A DNA stretch of 64,000 nt. It comes from Thermoproteota archaeon (GTDB taxonomy: Archaea > Korarchaeota > Korarchaeia > Korarchaeales > Korarchaeaceae). The stretch spans positions 1 to 64,000 of the forward strand of contig JAMOVA010000013.1 in the NCBI GenBank assembly GCA_027061785.1. The letters are read 5' to 3'. Positions 1-7,307 of the stretch are shown here, piece after piece; the first letter of the stretch is position 1; every line of letters begins with the position of its first letter. Position numbers and translations under genes: made by a program. The notes beneath the pieces were generated by a model, which worked only from the letters and a program-made list of their open reading frames with translations, had not been told where the DNA came from and made no database searches.

Positions 1-716
1 CCTTCCAGCGTCCGGTCCTCTCCCGACATCCTCTTCAGCTCATCTATGCTCCCCTCGGCAACCAGCTTTCCCCTGCTGATTATACCCACTTTGGTGCAGA
101 ACCTCTCCACCATGTCCAGCAGGTGGCTGGACAGGAGGACTGCTACGCCCTCACGTGCCATTCTCCTCACCTCTCCCTTAAACGCATGCTGACTCTCCGG
201 ATCCATTCCCGCCATGGGTTCATCCATTATCAGGACCTTAGGGCGCACTAGGAAGGCAGCCGAAGCTAGGACCTTCTGGATCATGCCCCTAGACAGGCTT
301 GACGCCGGTTCATCCTCCTTATCAACGATGTCGAAAATTTGCAGGTACCTGTCGATGGACTCGGAGAGCTCCTCCTTACCGATGCCTCTCAATGTACCTA
401 TCATCTCCAGAAATTCTCTCACCGTCAGATTTCGGAAGAGGACGGGGTTCTCGGGTATGTAACCTACGTACCTTAGGGCATCCACTCTCTCACGCACGAC
501 GTCGTGCCCCATTATATACGCCCTGCCACCCTGGGGGATCAGCAGCCCCACGAGTATCTTCAGCGTGGTGGTCTTACCCGCACCATTCGGCCCTAAGAGC
601 CCGTAAATCTCTCCTTCTCGCACCTCAAAGGAGAGCCCTCTGAGCGCAGTTGTCCCACCATATCTCTTGATTAGACCATGGACCTCGATGGGGCTCCTAT
701 GGGACAAACGCTCCAT
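1..716 (-). CDS. ABC-2 type transporter ATP-binding protein (3' end outside window)
   Basis: Nucleotide-binding subunit of a CcmA/ABC-2 type exporter, expected to energise a membrane permease in the cytoplasmic membrane. Reading leftwards from ATG 716, the Walker A motif GPNGAGKTTT lies at about residues 42-51, followed by a Q-loop region, the signature SLSRGM, the Walker B core LIMDEP and the switch histidine in LLSSH. About 238 codons are visible and the C-terminus runs off the left edge, so the permease partner is probably just outside. GGGGAG lies about 9 nt before the ATG, and an in-frame TTG directly precedes it. The substrate cannot be told. The family call is firm. Confidence 0.9.
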   Translation of the reverse strand, partial: MERLSHRSPIEVHGLIKRYGGTTALRGLSFEVREGEIYGLLGPNGAGKTTTLKILVGLLIPQGGRAYIMGHDVVRERVDALRYVGYIPENPVLFRNLTVREFLEMIGTLRGIGKEELSESIDRYLQIFDIVDKEDEPASSLSRGMIQKVLASAAFLVRPKVLIMDEPMAGMDPESQHAFKGEVRRMAREGVAVLLSSHLLDMVERFCTKVGIISRGKLVAEGSIDELKRMSGEDRTLE

Positions 717-877
717 CAACTGAATTCTCTCCCCTTTATTATTCAAAAAGTTAATGCACTACCCATGCATGATCAAAGTATTCATCTATAGAGTAACGGA
801 TTAACTGATCTTCCTAGGATAGAGGGTATGGCCCTACCGCAAAGCTTATGAACGTGTTACGATGATGTTCACCCCGA

Positions 878-953
878 AGCCCCGTGGTGTAGCGGCCAAG
901 CACGCCGGGCTCTGGACCCGGAGACCCCGGTTCGAATCCGGGCGGGGCTACCA
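878..953 (+). tRNA. tRNA-Gln (anticodon CTG)
   Basis: Full cloverleaf: acceptor AGCCCCG/CGGGGCT, anticodon stem CCGGG/CCCGG with loop CTCTGGA (anticodon 912-914), T-arm loop TTCGAAT. CCA is encoded at 951-953. No intron. Its body is nearly identical to the tRNA-Gln(TTG) on the other strand at 40.3 kb, so the two isoacceptors probably arose by duplication. A TATA-like GCTTATGAA sits about 30 nt upstream. Confidence 0.95.
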
Positions 954-1034
954 ATTCATCTCTTCTAAGCTCTCCATCCCCATTTCCACCCAAAGAAAAA
1001 TAAGGGGAAAGGACCGGTTCTTAATTCAAGACCC

Positions 1035-1151
1035 TCAGATCATGCAGATGTGGTATTTACCAAGCCCTATATGGGCCAGGCATCCACCACAGCCGTAGTT
1101 GCGTACCTTCTCCTTTAGGTTTTCTTTCCTTCCCACAACTCTCTTCTTCAT
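1035..1151 (-). CDS. 38-residue Cys-rich peptide; candidate substrate of the neighbouring radical SAM enzyme
   Basis: Unrecognised small gene with strong expression signals. GGGGAGGT (1161-1168) lies 9 nt before ATG 1151, and a TATA-like TTTAAAAA lies about 60 nt upstream of the ATG. The first 18 residues are highly charged (many Lys/Arg/Glu, as in a leader). The last 20 are neutral and Gly-rich, with YGCGGC at 19-24, H27, H34 and C36, ending ICMI. A basic leader plus a Cys/Gly core is the layout of a ribosomally made, modified peptide, and a radical SAM gene lies 1.3 kb away. The alternative is a minimal zinc-binding microprotein, since CxxC with H34 and C36 could bind one metal. That this is a gene is likely; its function is inference. 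Confidence 0.6.
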   Translation of the reverse strand: MKKRVVGRKENLKEKVRNYGCGGCLAHIGLGKYHICMI

Positions 1152-1204
1152 ATGTATTCCACCTCCCCGGAGAAAGGCCTAATTGTTAATTAAATGGCAA
1201 CTGC

Positions 1205-1214
1205 TTTTTAAATT
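1205..1214 (-). promoter_or_regulatory. TATA-like element for the 38-residue peptide gene
   Basis: On the minus strand AATTTAAAAA lies in an A+T-rich gap after the 297-residue gene. Initiation about 25 nt downstream would give a leader of about 30 nt carrying the GGGGAGGT ribosome site. The peptide can therefore be transcribed on its own, in excess over the upstream gene. Inferred from sequence only. Confidence 0.45.
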
Positions 1215-1253
1215 CGTATTTTACAACGATATAAGTAAAGACTCGAGGTTACA

Positions 1254-2147
1254 TTAGCCAATTAACCCAGTTAGCTCGCTCTCTATGAATGACAGCTCAT
1301 CGTGAGAGAATAATTTTTTGGGCACGAAAACAGCGCTGGGGTCCGTAGATCCTCTGGTCAGCACGAAATAATAAATCTTATCCATTATACTCAAAAATAA
1401 GTCTTCCATTCCTACGGGAGGGATGTAATAAGAAAGCTCGTTACCTTCTCTCACGAAGATAATCGGCACACCTTTTATCCTGAATATCTTGCCTATCTCC
1501 ACCCTAAGAACTTCGCCGGGATCGATGTCATGCTCTGATGTAGACCGTGGGAGTAAGGTATTCTCTCTGGAATCAGAACATTTAAGCCTCCTCTCTCTTC
1601 CGTGATCATCCTCCTTAGCATCATCAACTTTCCTCTTAACGATGGACTTCTCTCCATCTGGCTTAATACTCACAGTGAAGTGATGTCCGCCTACTTTGGT
1701 GGATATTAAGAGACCACCCTCCCTCGTTACACTCATATCCTCAACAATCGATTCGAAGAGATCTCCTTCAGTGTAGTATTCATGACAGGGATCTACAGCA
1801 TATGTCGTTATATCCACATCGTCCATCACTAGGAAACTATCTTTAACAGCGAATCCATACACCTTTAGGTTAGGATTCCTGACTCTAATCCAGTATCTGC
1901 ACACTCGTCTAACGTTCACCCGTCCCTCAAAATATTGGGCACGTTTGAAAGATCCAATGACTCCAAAGCTTACCACACGGTTCTTTCCTATCCTAGACCA
2001 GGAGAGCGCATCCTCATAGAGCCTCTTAAGGATGGCTATGTCCTCTCTTGCTACTCCCCTGATCCTTTCAGGATCTATTCCACCGGTGAGCACATAGGGG
2101 GATAGCGCTCTCATCAATTCACACCATTTATTAGGTAAACTCTCCAT
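1254..2147 (-). CDS. Unknown 297-residue protein of the radical SAM cassette
   Basis: No family recognised. The sequence shows no signal peptide or membrane segment. A mixed alpha/beta N-terminal part (about 1-170) with several Cys, His and Tyr residues is joined by a charged, probably disordered linker (about 175-215) to a C-terminal domain (about 218-297). It reads divergently from the 92-residue and radical SAM genes, with only 12 bp between start codons, and the small peptide gene follows 102 bp downstream on the same strand. Codon use looks more A+T-rich than the surrounding housekeeping genes, which suggests accessory status. The context suggests a partner, transporter-independent modifier or immunity role, but this is a guess. 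Confidence 0.7.
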   Translation of the reverse strand: MESLPNKWCELMRALSPYVLTGGIDPERIRGVAREDIAILKRLYEDALSWSRIGKNRVVSFGVIGSFKRAQYFEGRVNVRRVCRYWIRVRNPNLKVYGFAVKDSFLVMDDVDITTYAVDPCHEYYTEGDLFESIVEDMSVTREGGLLISTKVGGHHFTVSIKPDGEKSIVKRKVDDAKEDDHGRERRLKCSDSRENTLLPRSTSEHDIDPGEVLRVEIGKIFRIKGVPIIFVREGNELSYYIPPVGMEDLFLSIMDKIYYFVLTRGSTDPSAVFVPKKLFSHDELSFIESELTGLIG

Positions 2148-2187
2148 TATATCTCAAGAATGCTGATAAGATGGGTCAATATAATTG
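2126..2187. promoter_or_regulatory. Interlocked divergent promoters
   Basis: Two TATA-like boxes face away from each other. ATTTATTA (2126-2133, plus) would start transcription near 2155, giving an almost leaderless 92-residue mRNA. CAATTATATTG (minus, 2177-2187) would start near 2160, giving a leader of about 12 nt for the 297-residue gene. Each box lies inside the other gene's first codons, so occupancy of one should interfere with the other. Confidence 0.35.
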
Positions 2188-2438
2188 TTAGGCTGAACAT
2201 TCCATTAATAGTTTACGTGAATGATGAGGAAGTGGATGTGATAGAACCGGATCCCGGGGAGGAAGAGGCCCTGGTTTCCTTCATCAGTAAGGTAGCCCGT
2301 TACGGTCAGCGTGATGATACAACTCCTCCAGGTTGGTTGAAGATCCCTTCTCATATACTGACGCATGAGGAAAGAGCCATAGCTAGATACCTAATGGACC
2401 ACGGAATAGTCAAGGCAGAGGAACGGGAGGTGATCTAA
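2160..2438 (+). CDS. 92-residue protein preceding the radical SAM gene (possible peptide-recognition partner)
   Basis: Not recognised with confidence. The first 30 residues predict beta strands (hydrophobic IIVRL, IVYV), then comes an acidic turn and a C-terminal helical segment resembling a small winged helix (about 66-92). Stand-alone proteins of this size next to radical SAM/SPASM enzymes are often PqqD-type RiPP recognition elements. The size, fold prediction and position fit, but I see no diagnostic motif. The ATG has no Shine-Dalgarno and may be leaderless. Its stop codon TAA (2436-2438) overlaps the proposed start of the radical SAM gene by one base, and the Shine-Dalgarno of that gene lies in its last codons, so the two are translationally coupled. 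Confidence 0.65.
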   Translation: MLIRWVNIIVRLNIPLIVYVNDEEVDVIEPDPGEEEALVSFISKVARYGQRDDTTPPGWLKIPSHILTHEERAIARYLMDHGIVKAEEREVI

Positions 2439-3325
2439 CGAAGGAAGGGAACTGGTATTTCGCTGGAGTAACGATAGAGATAACCTCTCTCTGCAACCTA
2501 GATTGTAAACATTGCCTCTTACCTGGATGGTACAGGAAGAGAAAGAAGCTACTTCCCCCTCAAAAGGTAGCGGATATTTTAGATACTGTGTGGAGGATGG
2601 GTGGATTTTACGTTGCGATAACCGGAGGGGAACCGACCCTCTATCCACACGATCGCTTGGTAGAAGTATTGAGAGAGGCGAGAGACAGAGGGATGTTCGT
2701 CATGCTCAACACAAACGCCACTAATGTCTCTGAGAAGCTCGCCGAGGAGGCGGCTAGACTTGGTGTTCAGGTTAAAGTGAGCCTGTATGGCATAGATGAT
2801 GAATCGTACAAACTCTTTACAGGGAGGCGCGTATTTAGCAGGGTCAACACCGGCCTAAAATTACTAAGAGAGAAGGGCGCTTGGCTCGATATCGACGTCG
2901 TTTACACCGCTGTCCACAGGAAATTGGGATTGCGTCCTGATGAAATGCTGGAATACGCACATAGGTTCACAGAAAATGCGAGGTTGATGGGTAAAATACT
3001 GGGTGGTTGGAGGGGAAGGGAACATGTGAAGGAACTTTCCTCAGAGACGGAAGAGGCAGTGGATCATGGAGGGGAGATATACTCCTACCATCCCTTCATT
3101 AGATTCATTCCAGGGCCCTGGGATCCCTGCGCCATAACCTACGTACCGGAACCCTATATCACAGCCGACGGATGGGTCCTCGCATGCCCTTTCGACGACG
3201 AGATCATTTCCTCGGTGTACAGTGCTAGCTGGCCGACTGTGTACCAGGAGAAGGTTGTTTCCTTCAGGAAACTCCCATGGCCCGGAGGCAGATGCAACTA
3301 CAAGAGGTTGATCGGGGAGACTTAA
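2438..3325 (+). CDS. Radical SAM protein with SPASM-like C-terminal cysteines; apparent ACG start
   Basis: Radical SAM enzyme: CNLDCKHC (C19, C23, C26) binds the 4Fe-4S cluster that cleaves S-adenosylmethionine, and GGEP is at 63-66. The C-terminal part carries C231, C250 (in the SPASM-like ITADGWVLACP) and C286, enough for an auxiliary cluster as in peptide-modifying or cofactor maturases. Numbering assumes a start at ACG 2438. No ATG, GTG or TTG occurs in frame between a stop at 2384 and the cysteine motif; the first GTG (2588) would delete the active site. GGAGGTGAT at 2426-2434 sits 3 nt before the ACG. The gene is therefore ACG-initiated, recently inactivated at its start, or misread at one base. 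Likely substrate: the nearby Cys-rich peptide (inference). Confidence 0.8.
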   Translation, partial: TKEGNWYFAGVTIEITSLCNLDCKHCLLPGWYRKRKKLLPPQKVADILDTVWRMGGFYVAITGGEPTLYPHDRLVEVLREARDRGMFVMLNTNATNVSEKLAEEAARLGVQVKVSLYGIDDESYKLFTGRRVFSRVNTGLKLLREKGAWLDIDVVYTAVHRKLGLRPDEMLEYAHRFTENARLMGKILGGWRGREHVKELSSETEEAVDHGGEIYSYHPFIRFIPGPWDPCAITYVPEPYITADGWVLACPFDDEIISSVYSASWPTVYQEKVVSFRKLPWPGGRCNYKRLIGET

Positions 3326-3352
3326 CCGAGGCCAAGTTCAGGATGCGTAATA

Positions 3353-3429
3353 TGGCGGGCCCGGGGGGCTTCGAACCCCCGACCTCCCGGTTAAGAGCCG
3401 GGCGCTCTACCATTCTGAGCTACGGGCCC
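3353..3429 (-). tRNA. tRNA-Lys (anticodon CTT)
   Basis: Acceptor GGGCCCG/CGGGCCC, anticodon stem CCCGG/CCGGG with loop CTCTTAA, T-arm GGGGG TTCGAAG CCCCC, discriminator G and encoded CCA (3353-3355). No intron. It marks the right boundary of the radical SAM cassette; tRNA genes are common integration sites, but I see no repeated attachment sequence. Confidence 0.94.
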
Positions 3430-3468
3430 CATCACCTACAGAGATTAGAGGGATATAAAAAAGTTCCC

Positions 3469-4599
3469 TCACTTGGCCAGCTCGATGGCGTGCTTCACTG
3501 CCTCCACGGCCTTCTCCGTCGCCTTTATTCCAAGCTCCGACAGGATTTTCTTGCCCTCCTCGGCCCTGTTACCGGACATCCTCACTACCACGGGCACTTT
3601 GAGGAGGCCCTTCTCGTGAACCTTCCTCACACCCTCAGCCACGTCCACGCAGCTGGTTATCCCGCACAACGTGTTTATCAGGACCACCTTCACGTTGGGA
3701 TTGCTCACCACCAGCTCCAGAGCCTCGGCGACCCTGTCAGCTGAGGCACCCCCTCCCACGTCGCAGAAGTTGGCAGGCTTCCCTCCGAAGGTATAGACTA
3801 GGTCCATCGTCGCCATGGCCAGCCCGGCTCCGTTGGCCATCGTGCCCACGTTACCCTCGAGCTCCACGTAGGCTATTCCTCTCTTCTTGGCCTCCGCCTC
3901 CCTCGGATTGCCCACCGCATAGTAGCGCTTCTCGAACTCCTTGTGCCTGAACAGGGCGTTGTCATCCACCTCTATCCTGGCATCTAGGGCCAACACCCTA
4001 TCGTCCTCCGTGACCGCCAGCGGATTTATCTCGAGCATCATGGCATCGTAGTCCCTGGCGACCTCCCATAGGGCCATAACGACTTTCTGGATCTCCCTCA
4101 ACTTGTCAGGTACGTTCATGGAGGCGTTCTTGGCCAAAGCCCTGGCAATGTAGGGAACCATCCCGAGCAGGGGGTGAACGGACCTCTTCTCTATGGACTC
4201 GGGATGCTCCGCAGCGATCTCCTCGACCTCCATCCCACCGTAGGGTGTGGAGATGAAGGTCATGCTCCTCGCATTTCTGTCGGCGATCGCACCCACATAG
4301 ATCTCGGTCTTGACCTTTATGGGCTCCTCCACCAGCAAGGACTCGGGCTTGTAGCCGTAGAACGTCTTGGAGAGTAGCTCACTGGCCACCTGCTTGGCTT
4401 CCTCCGGTGAGCTGACTACCTTTATCCCCCCGGCCTTTCCCCTCTGCCCGTGGGGGATCTGTATCTTCAAAACAGCCCTACCACCCAGTTTCTCGGTTAT
4501 CGCGGCAGCTTCCTCCGGAGTTCTGGCGACTTCACCCCGGGGAATTGGCACTCCCTTTGAAGCGAGCGCCTCCTTTGACTCGTACTCGAGCAATCTCAT
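3469..4599 (-). CDS. sucC: Succinate-CoA ligase (ADP/GDP-forming), beta subunit
   Basis: Beta subunit of succinyl-CoA synthetase, which interconverts succinyl-CoA plus phosphate and NDP with succinate, CoA and NTP (citric-acid-cycle type reactions or energy-conserving acyl-CoA use). At 376 residues it has the usual length, with an N-terminal ATP-grasp domain (about 1-235) and a C-terminal ligase domain holding the Gly-rich phosphate site [14 protein letters not shown] (about 250-263) and a CDVGGGA motif. GGAAGG precedes ATG 4599. It is transcribed away from sucD, which is unusual because sucC and sucD normally form one operon in C-D order. Nucleotide preference cannot be read from sequence. 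Confidence 0.95.
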   Translation of the reverse strand: MRLLEYESKEALASKGVPIPRGEVARTPEEAAAITEKLGGRAVLKIQIPHGQRGKAGGIKVVSSPEEAKQVASELLSKTFYGYKPESLLVEEPIKVKTEIYVGAIADRNARSMTFISTPYGGMEVEEIAAEHPESIEKRSVHPLLGMVPYIARALAKNASMNVPDKLREIQKVVMALWEVARDYDAMMLEINPLAVTEDDRVLALDARIEVDDNALFRHKEFEKRYYAVGNPREAEAKKRGIAYVELEGNVGTMANGAGLAMATMDLVYTFGGKPANFCDVGGGASADRVAEALELVVSNPNVKVVLINTLCGITSCVDVAEGVRKVHEKGLLKVPVVVRMSGNRAEEGKKILSELGIKATEKAVEAVKHAIELAK

Positions 4600-4616
4600 A
4601 GGGCAATCCTTCCATC

Positions 4617-4634
4617 GATAATTTTAATCATTAC
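4617..4634. promoter_or_regulatory. Shared A+T core of the divergent sucC/sucD promoters
   Basis: The 60-bp gap between the two start codons holds one A+T-rich block (CGATAATTTTAATCATTA). It reads as a TATA-like element on both strands (TTTTAATC rightwards, GATTAAAATTATC leftwards), and each start codon is 25-40 bp away. A common element would keep the two subunits in balance. Confidence 0.4.
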
Positions 4635-4659
4635 ACCGCCGATTGGACCCGGTGATCGG

Positions 4660-5550
4660 ATGGCGATACTGGTGCGCGAGGGCATGAAGGTGCTCGTTCA
4701 GGGCATTACTGGAAGGCAGGGAACCATCCACACGAAGCTCATGCTTGATTATGGAACGAACGTGGTCGCTGGCGTTACTCCCGGAAAAGCGGGGACTGAG
4801 GTGCACGGCGTCCCGGTCTTCGACACGGTGGAGGATGCTATTAAGGAGGTAGGACCGATAGATGCCTCCATAATATTCGTGCCGGCTCCCTTCGCCTTGG
4901 ATGCGGTCATCGAGGCCGTCGATAACGGAATACCCCTGGTGGTGGTGATAACCGAGGGCATACCCGTACACGACACGGCCAAGTTCGTGAGTTACGCGAA
5001 AAGCAAGGGAACCACGATAATAGGGCCCAACTGTCCCGGTATAATCGCGCCTGGCAAGGTGAAGATAGGGATAATGCCCGCTGATGCCTTCGCTCCCGGA
5101 CCGGTCGGGATAGTCTCGAGGAGCGGGACCCTAACCTACGAGATCTCCATCTCACTCAAGGAAGACGGCTACGGATCAAGCACGACCATAGGTATAGGAG
5201 GGGATCCGATAACGGGGCTGAACTTCATAGAGGTGCTGGAGATGTTCAAGGAGGATCCCGAAACGAAGGCAGTCGTCTTGGTAGGAGAGATCGGAGGGGA
5301 CGCTGAGGAGAGGGCCGCTCGTTACATAAAGGAGACGAACTATCCCAAGCCCGTGGTGGCGTACGTGGCTGGAAGGACCGCACCTCCTGGCAAGAGGATG
5401 GGGCACGCGGGGGCCATAATAACCGGAGGGCAGGGAACTGTGGAGAGCAAGGAGGCGGCTTTCAGGGAAGCCGGGGTACCGGTAGCCAAGACACCCTTCG
5501 AAATAGCTCCCTTACTGGAGAAGGTGATGAAGGAAAGGGGATTAGCCTAA
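4660..5550 (+). CDS. sucD: Succinate-CoA ligase, alpha subunit
   Basis: Alpha subunit that binds CoA and carries the transient phosphohistidine. A Rossmann-type CoA-binding domain is at 1-130 ([14 protein letters not shown] near residue 15), followed by the flavodoxin-like ligase domain. The active-site histidine is H249 in GHAGAII. The 296-residue length is typical. Translation signal: GGTGAT-CGG-ATG, a clean example of the spacing this genome uses and useful for judging the ACG cases. It partners the divergently placed sucC. Its 3' end overlaps the convergent winged-helix gene by 9 nt. Confidence 0.96.
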   Translation: MAILVREGMKVLVQGITGRQGTIHTKLMLDYGTNVVAGVTPGKAGTEVHGVPVFDTVEDAIKEVGPIDASIIFVPAPFALDAVIEAVDNGIPLVVVITEGIPVHDTAKFVSYAKSKGTTIIGPNCPGIIAPGKVKIGIMPADAFAPGPVGIVSRSGTLTYEISISLKEDGYGSSTTIGIGGDPITGLNFIEVLEMFKEDPETKAVVLVGEIGGDAEERAARYIKETNYPKPVVAYVAGRTAPPGKRMGHAGAIITGGQGTVESKEAAFREAGVPVAKTPFEIAPLLEKVMKERGLA

Positions 5551-5907
5551 GTCCCCAGACTCAGATCGTTCTCCTGATCCCCCACCCTCTAAATTCTCAT
5601 TTTCCCCTTCTTCGACTCCCTTTTCTGGGCCCTCATTCACCTCCGCCTCCATCTCCCCCGACTCCTCACCTGAGAATTGAGACTCGGCCTCCATCTGAAG
5701 CAAGAAACCCTTACCCTCGCTGGTTATCCTGTAGAAGGTGTATCCGCCGTGCGAGAACTTCTCGACCAGGCCTTCCCTCACCATCTCCTCCAGCACGGGC
5801 TTAAGTTCAGAGATGGAAACATCCAACCTCCTCAAGAGCTCCCTGAGATGGAGCACCTCCGGCCCACTAAGCTCCCTGAGCACCCTCTCCCTCAATCCCG
5901 AGCCCAT
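5542..5907 (-). CDS. Winged-helix protein with acidic tail
   Basis: 121 residues. Residues 1-75 form a typical winged helix (helices [34 protein letters not shown], then a strand pair GGYTFYRIT), which predicts DNA binding or a protein-protein role. Residues 80-121 are almost wholly Glu, Gly and Ser, hence disordered and acidic. The gene is convergent with sucD and divergent from L40e. Specific target unknown; it could be a small transcription regulator. The ATG is clear, and a TATA-like stretch (AAAACTTTATG) lies upstream. Confidence 0.75.
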   Translation of the reverse strand: MGSGLRERVLRELSGPEVLHLRELLRRLDVSISELKPVLEEMVREGLVEKFSHGGYTFYRITSEGKGFLLQMEAESQFSGEESGEMEAEVNEGPEKGVEEGENENLEGGGSGERSESGDLG

Positions 5908-5976
5908 GATCTATCCCACGATCCACAGGCATAAAGTTTTATCAAGCCGTGCGATGCCCCTAGCTGGGAGATCGAA

Positions 5977-6141
5977 ATGCCGGTAGAAGACCCGTTCAAA
6001 AGGAGTGTGGCTATGAAAGCCCTGCTAGGATACAAGATATGCAGGAAATGCGGCGCCAGGAATCCCCTAAGCGCTACTAGATGCAGGAGGTGCAGGAGCA
6101 AGAACCTCCGGCTGAAGAAGACCAAGCTCGTGAGGAAGTGA
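5977..6141 (+). CDS. rpl40e: Large ribosomal subunit protein eL40
   Basis: 54-residue zinc-ribbon protein of the large subunit. C22-C25 and C36-C39 (CRKC and CRRC) bind zinc, and the N-terminal ALLGYKICRKCGARNP block is the eL40 hallmark. In eukaryotes it is made as a ubiquitin fusion; here it is free. GGGAGATCGAA precedes the ATG. The gene lies in a short gap between the winged-helix gene and tRNA-Arg. Confidence 0.93.
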   Translation: MPVEDPFKRSVAMKALLGYKICRKCGARNPLSATRCRRCRSKNLRLKKTKLVRK

Positions 6142-6191
6142 TCCACTAACCTTTTTCAATCCACAAGCTCCTCTCACTTGGAGGGTTTCAA

Positions 6192-7259
6192 ATGAGCGGG
6201 CCCGTAGCTCAGCAAGGATCAGAGCGCCGGCCTGCGGAGCCGGAGGTCCCGGGTTCAAGTCCCGGCGGGCCCGCCATCCTCCTGCTAATCATCCTGATCA
6301 TACCTCTGCTACCCATCTCGGGACAACGAGCTCACTTCGATGCGGTGATCGTTAGGGGAGACATATACACCGACTGGGCTGTGGCCATGGCCTACGGCAT
6401 AACCCACGGATCTTGGGTCATGCATCTAACGGCGGACAACGAGGGAGAGGTGCTCAACCTGCTCTCCGGGTTCATGAGGTTCCGTAAGGGAATGAGCATC
6501 CTCATAATAGGCGCCCCCAACGCAGTCCCCATCGAGTTCGAGGAAAAGTTGAGAGGGATGGGAGCCACCGTCAGCAGGATAGGAGGGGCGACTAGGCTGG
6601 ACACATCCCTCCTCCTAGCCATGTACTACTGGAACGACTGCGATTCCGTGGTGCTGGCTGATGGGCTCAACTCCTCCTACTACATGGTGGCGCTCTCGGT
6701 TGCCGTGGAGAGGAACGCCCCGATAATCTACACCATGAACGGCCGACCTCCCGAGGGCTTTGAAGCGGCCTTGAGGGAGCACCTCAAGGATGTGAAGAGC
6801 TTGGTGGTGATAGGAAATAGCTTGGATAGGGGGGAGGCAGCTAAGTTCACATCCCAAGGGTATAAGGTGGAGGTTATCGGGGAGATAGGAGGCAGCAAAC
6901 CCTTCTCAGGCGGGTGGTCGCCCTCATTCATAGTCAGGGAGATCCTCAATCCCCTCCCTCTCCTCACTGGTCTGCTCATCGGCCTGGCAGTGGCGATCCT
7001 GATCTACAGGCTGAGGCCCAAGCCGGGTCCCTCCGACATAATGGACTTCTTCACCGTAGATGAGAGGAAGCTCATAGAGGTCATTATGGAGAGGGGTGAG
7101 GTATCGCAGGAGGAGCTCCCCGAGCTGACGGGATTCTCCAAGCCGAAGATAAGCAGGCTGTTGAAGGATCTGGTCGACAGGAAGGTCGTGGAGAGGAAGA
7201 AATACGGCAAAACCTACTTGGTGACCCTCACGGAGAGGTTCAAGTCGCAGGTCGGTTAG
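6192..7259 (+). CDS. Membrane-anchored winged-helix regulator with cell-wall-binding-like ectodomain; start uncertain
   Basis: After a strongly hydrophobic leader (ILLLIILIIPLL, encoded from 6276) the protein has an outside domain (about 50-235) with features of the CWB2 cell-wall-binding fold (IGGATRLDTSLLLAMYY, VVLADG, VVIGNS). One membrane span follows (LLTGLLIGLAVAILIY), then a cytoplasmic winged helix (about 280-350: VSQEELPELTGFSKPKISRLLKDL). This is the plan of a one-component surface sensor that binds DNA directly. The only canonical start before the leader is ATG 6192, 6 nt upstream of the tRNA-Arg gene, which would make residues 3-29 tRNA-derived. Otherwise translation must begin at a non-standard codon or at GTG 6345, losing the leader. 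Domain calls are moderately sure, the start is not. Confidence 0.65.
   Translation: MSGPVAQQGSERRPAEPEVPGSSPGGPAILLLIILIIPLLPISGQRAHFDAVIVRGDIYTDWAVAMAYGITHGSWVMHLTADNEGEVLNLLSGFMRFRKGMSILIIGAPNAVPIEFEEKLRGMGATVSRIGGATRLDTSLLLAMYYWNDCDSVVLADGLNSSYYMVALSVAVERNAPIIYTMNGRPPEGFEAALREHLKDVKSLVVIGNSLDRGEAAKFTSQGYKVEVIGEIGGSKPFSGGWSPSFIVREILNPLPLLTGLLIGLAVAILIYRLRPKPGPSDIMDFFTVDERKLIEVIMERGEVSQEELPELTGFSKPKISRLLKDLVDRKVVERKKYGKTYLVTLTERFKSQVG
6198..6276 (+). tRNA. tRNA-Arg (anticodon GCG)
   Basis: Acceptor GGGCCCG/CGGGCCC, D-arm with an 11-nt loop, anticodon stem CCGGC/GCCGG with loop CTGCGGA, T-arm CCGGG TTCAAGT CCCGG, discriminator G, encoded CCA (6274-6276). No intron. The gene is wholly contained in the 5' end of a same-strand open frame whose hydrophobic leader begins at the last base of CCA. 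A T-rich TATA-like stretch at about 6147-6158 could drive it. Confidence 0.93.
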
Positions 7260-7307
7260 GGACATCTTTAAATTACCGTGGGGCGGGGCCCTTACCGGTG
7301 TGATGAA

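Noticed and set aside
214-643. Plus-strand open frames at the left edge
   Set aside because: They are antisense to the ABC ATPase, whose Walker, signature and switch motifs are complete on the minus strand.
2160-3325. Frameshifted fusion of the 92-residue protein and the radical SAM enzyme
   Set aside because: No slippery sequence is visible, and the perfect Shine-Dalgarno at the junction argues for separate initiation just after the stop codon.
3353-3429. tRNA-Lys as an attachment site for an integrated element
   Set aside because: No integrase gene and no repeat of the tRNA 3' end were seen across the 1-3.3 kb cassette.
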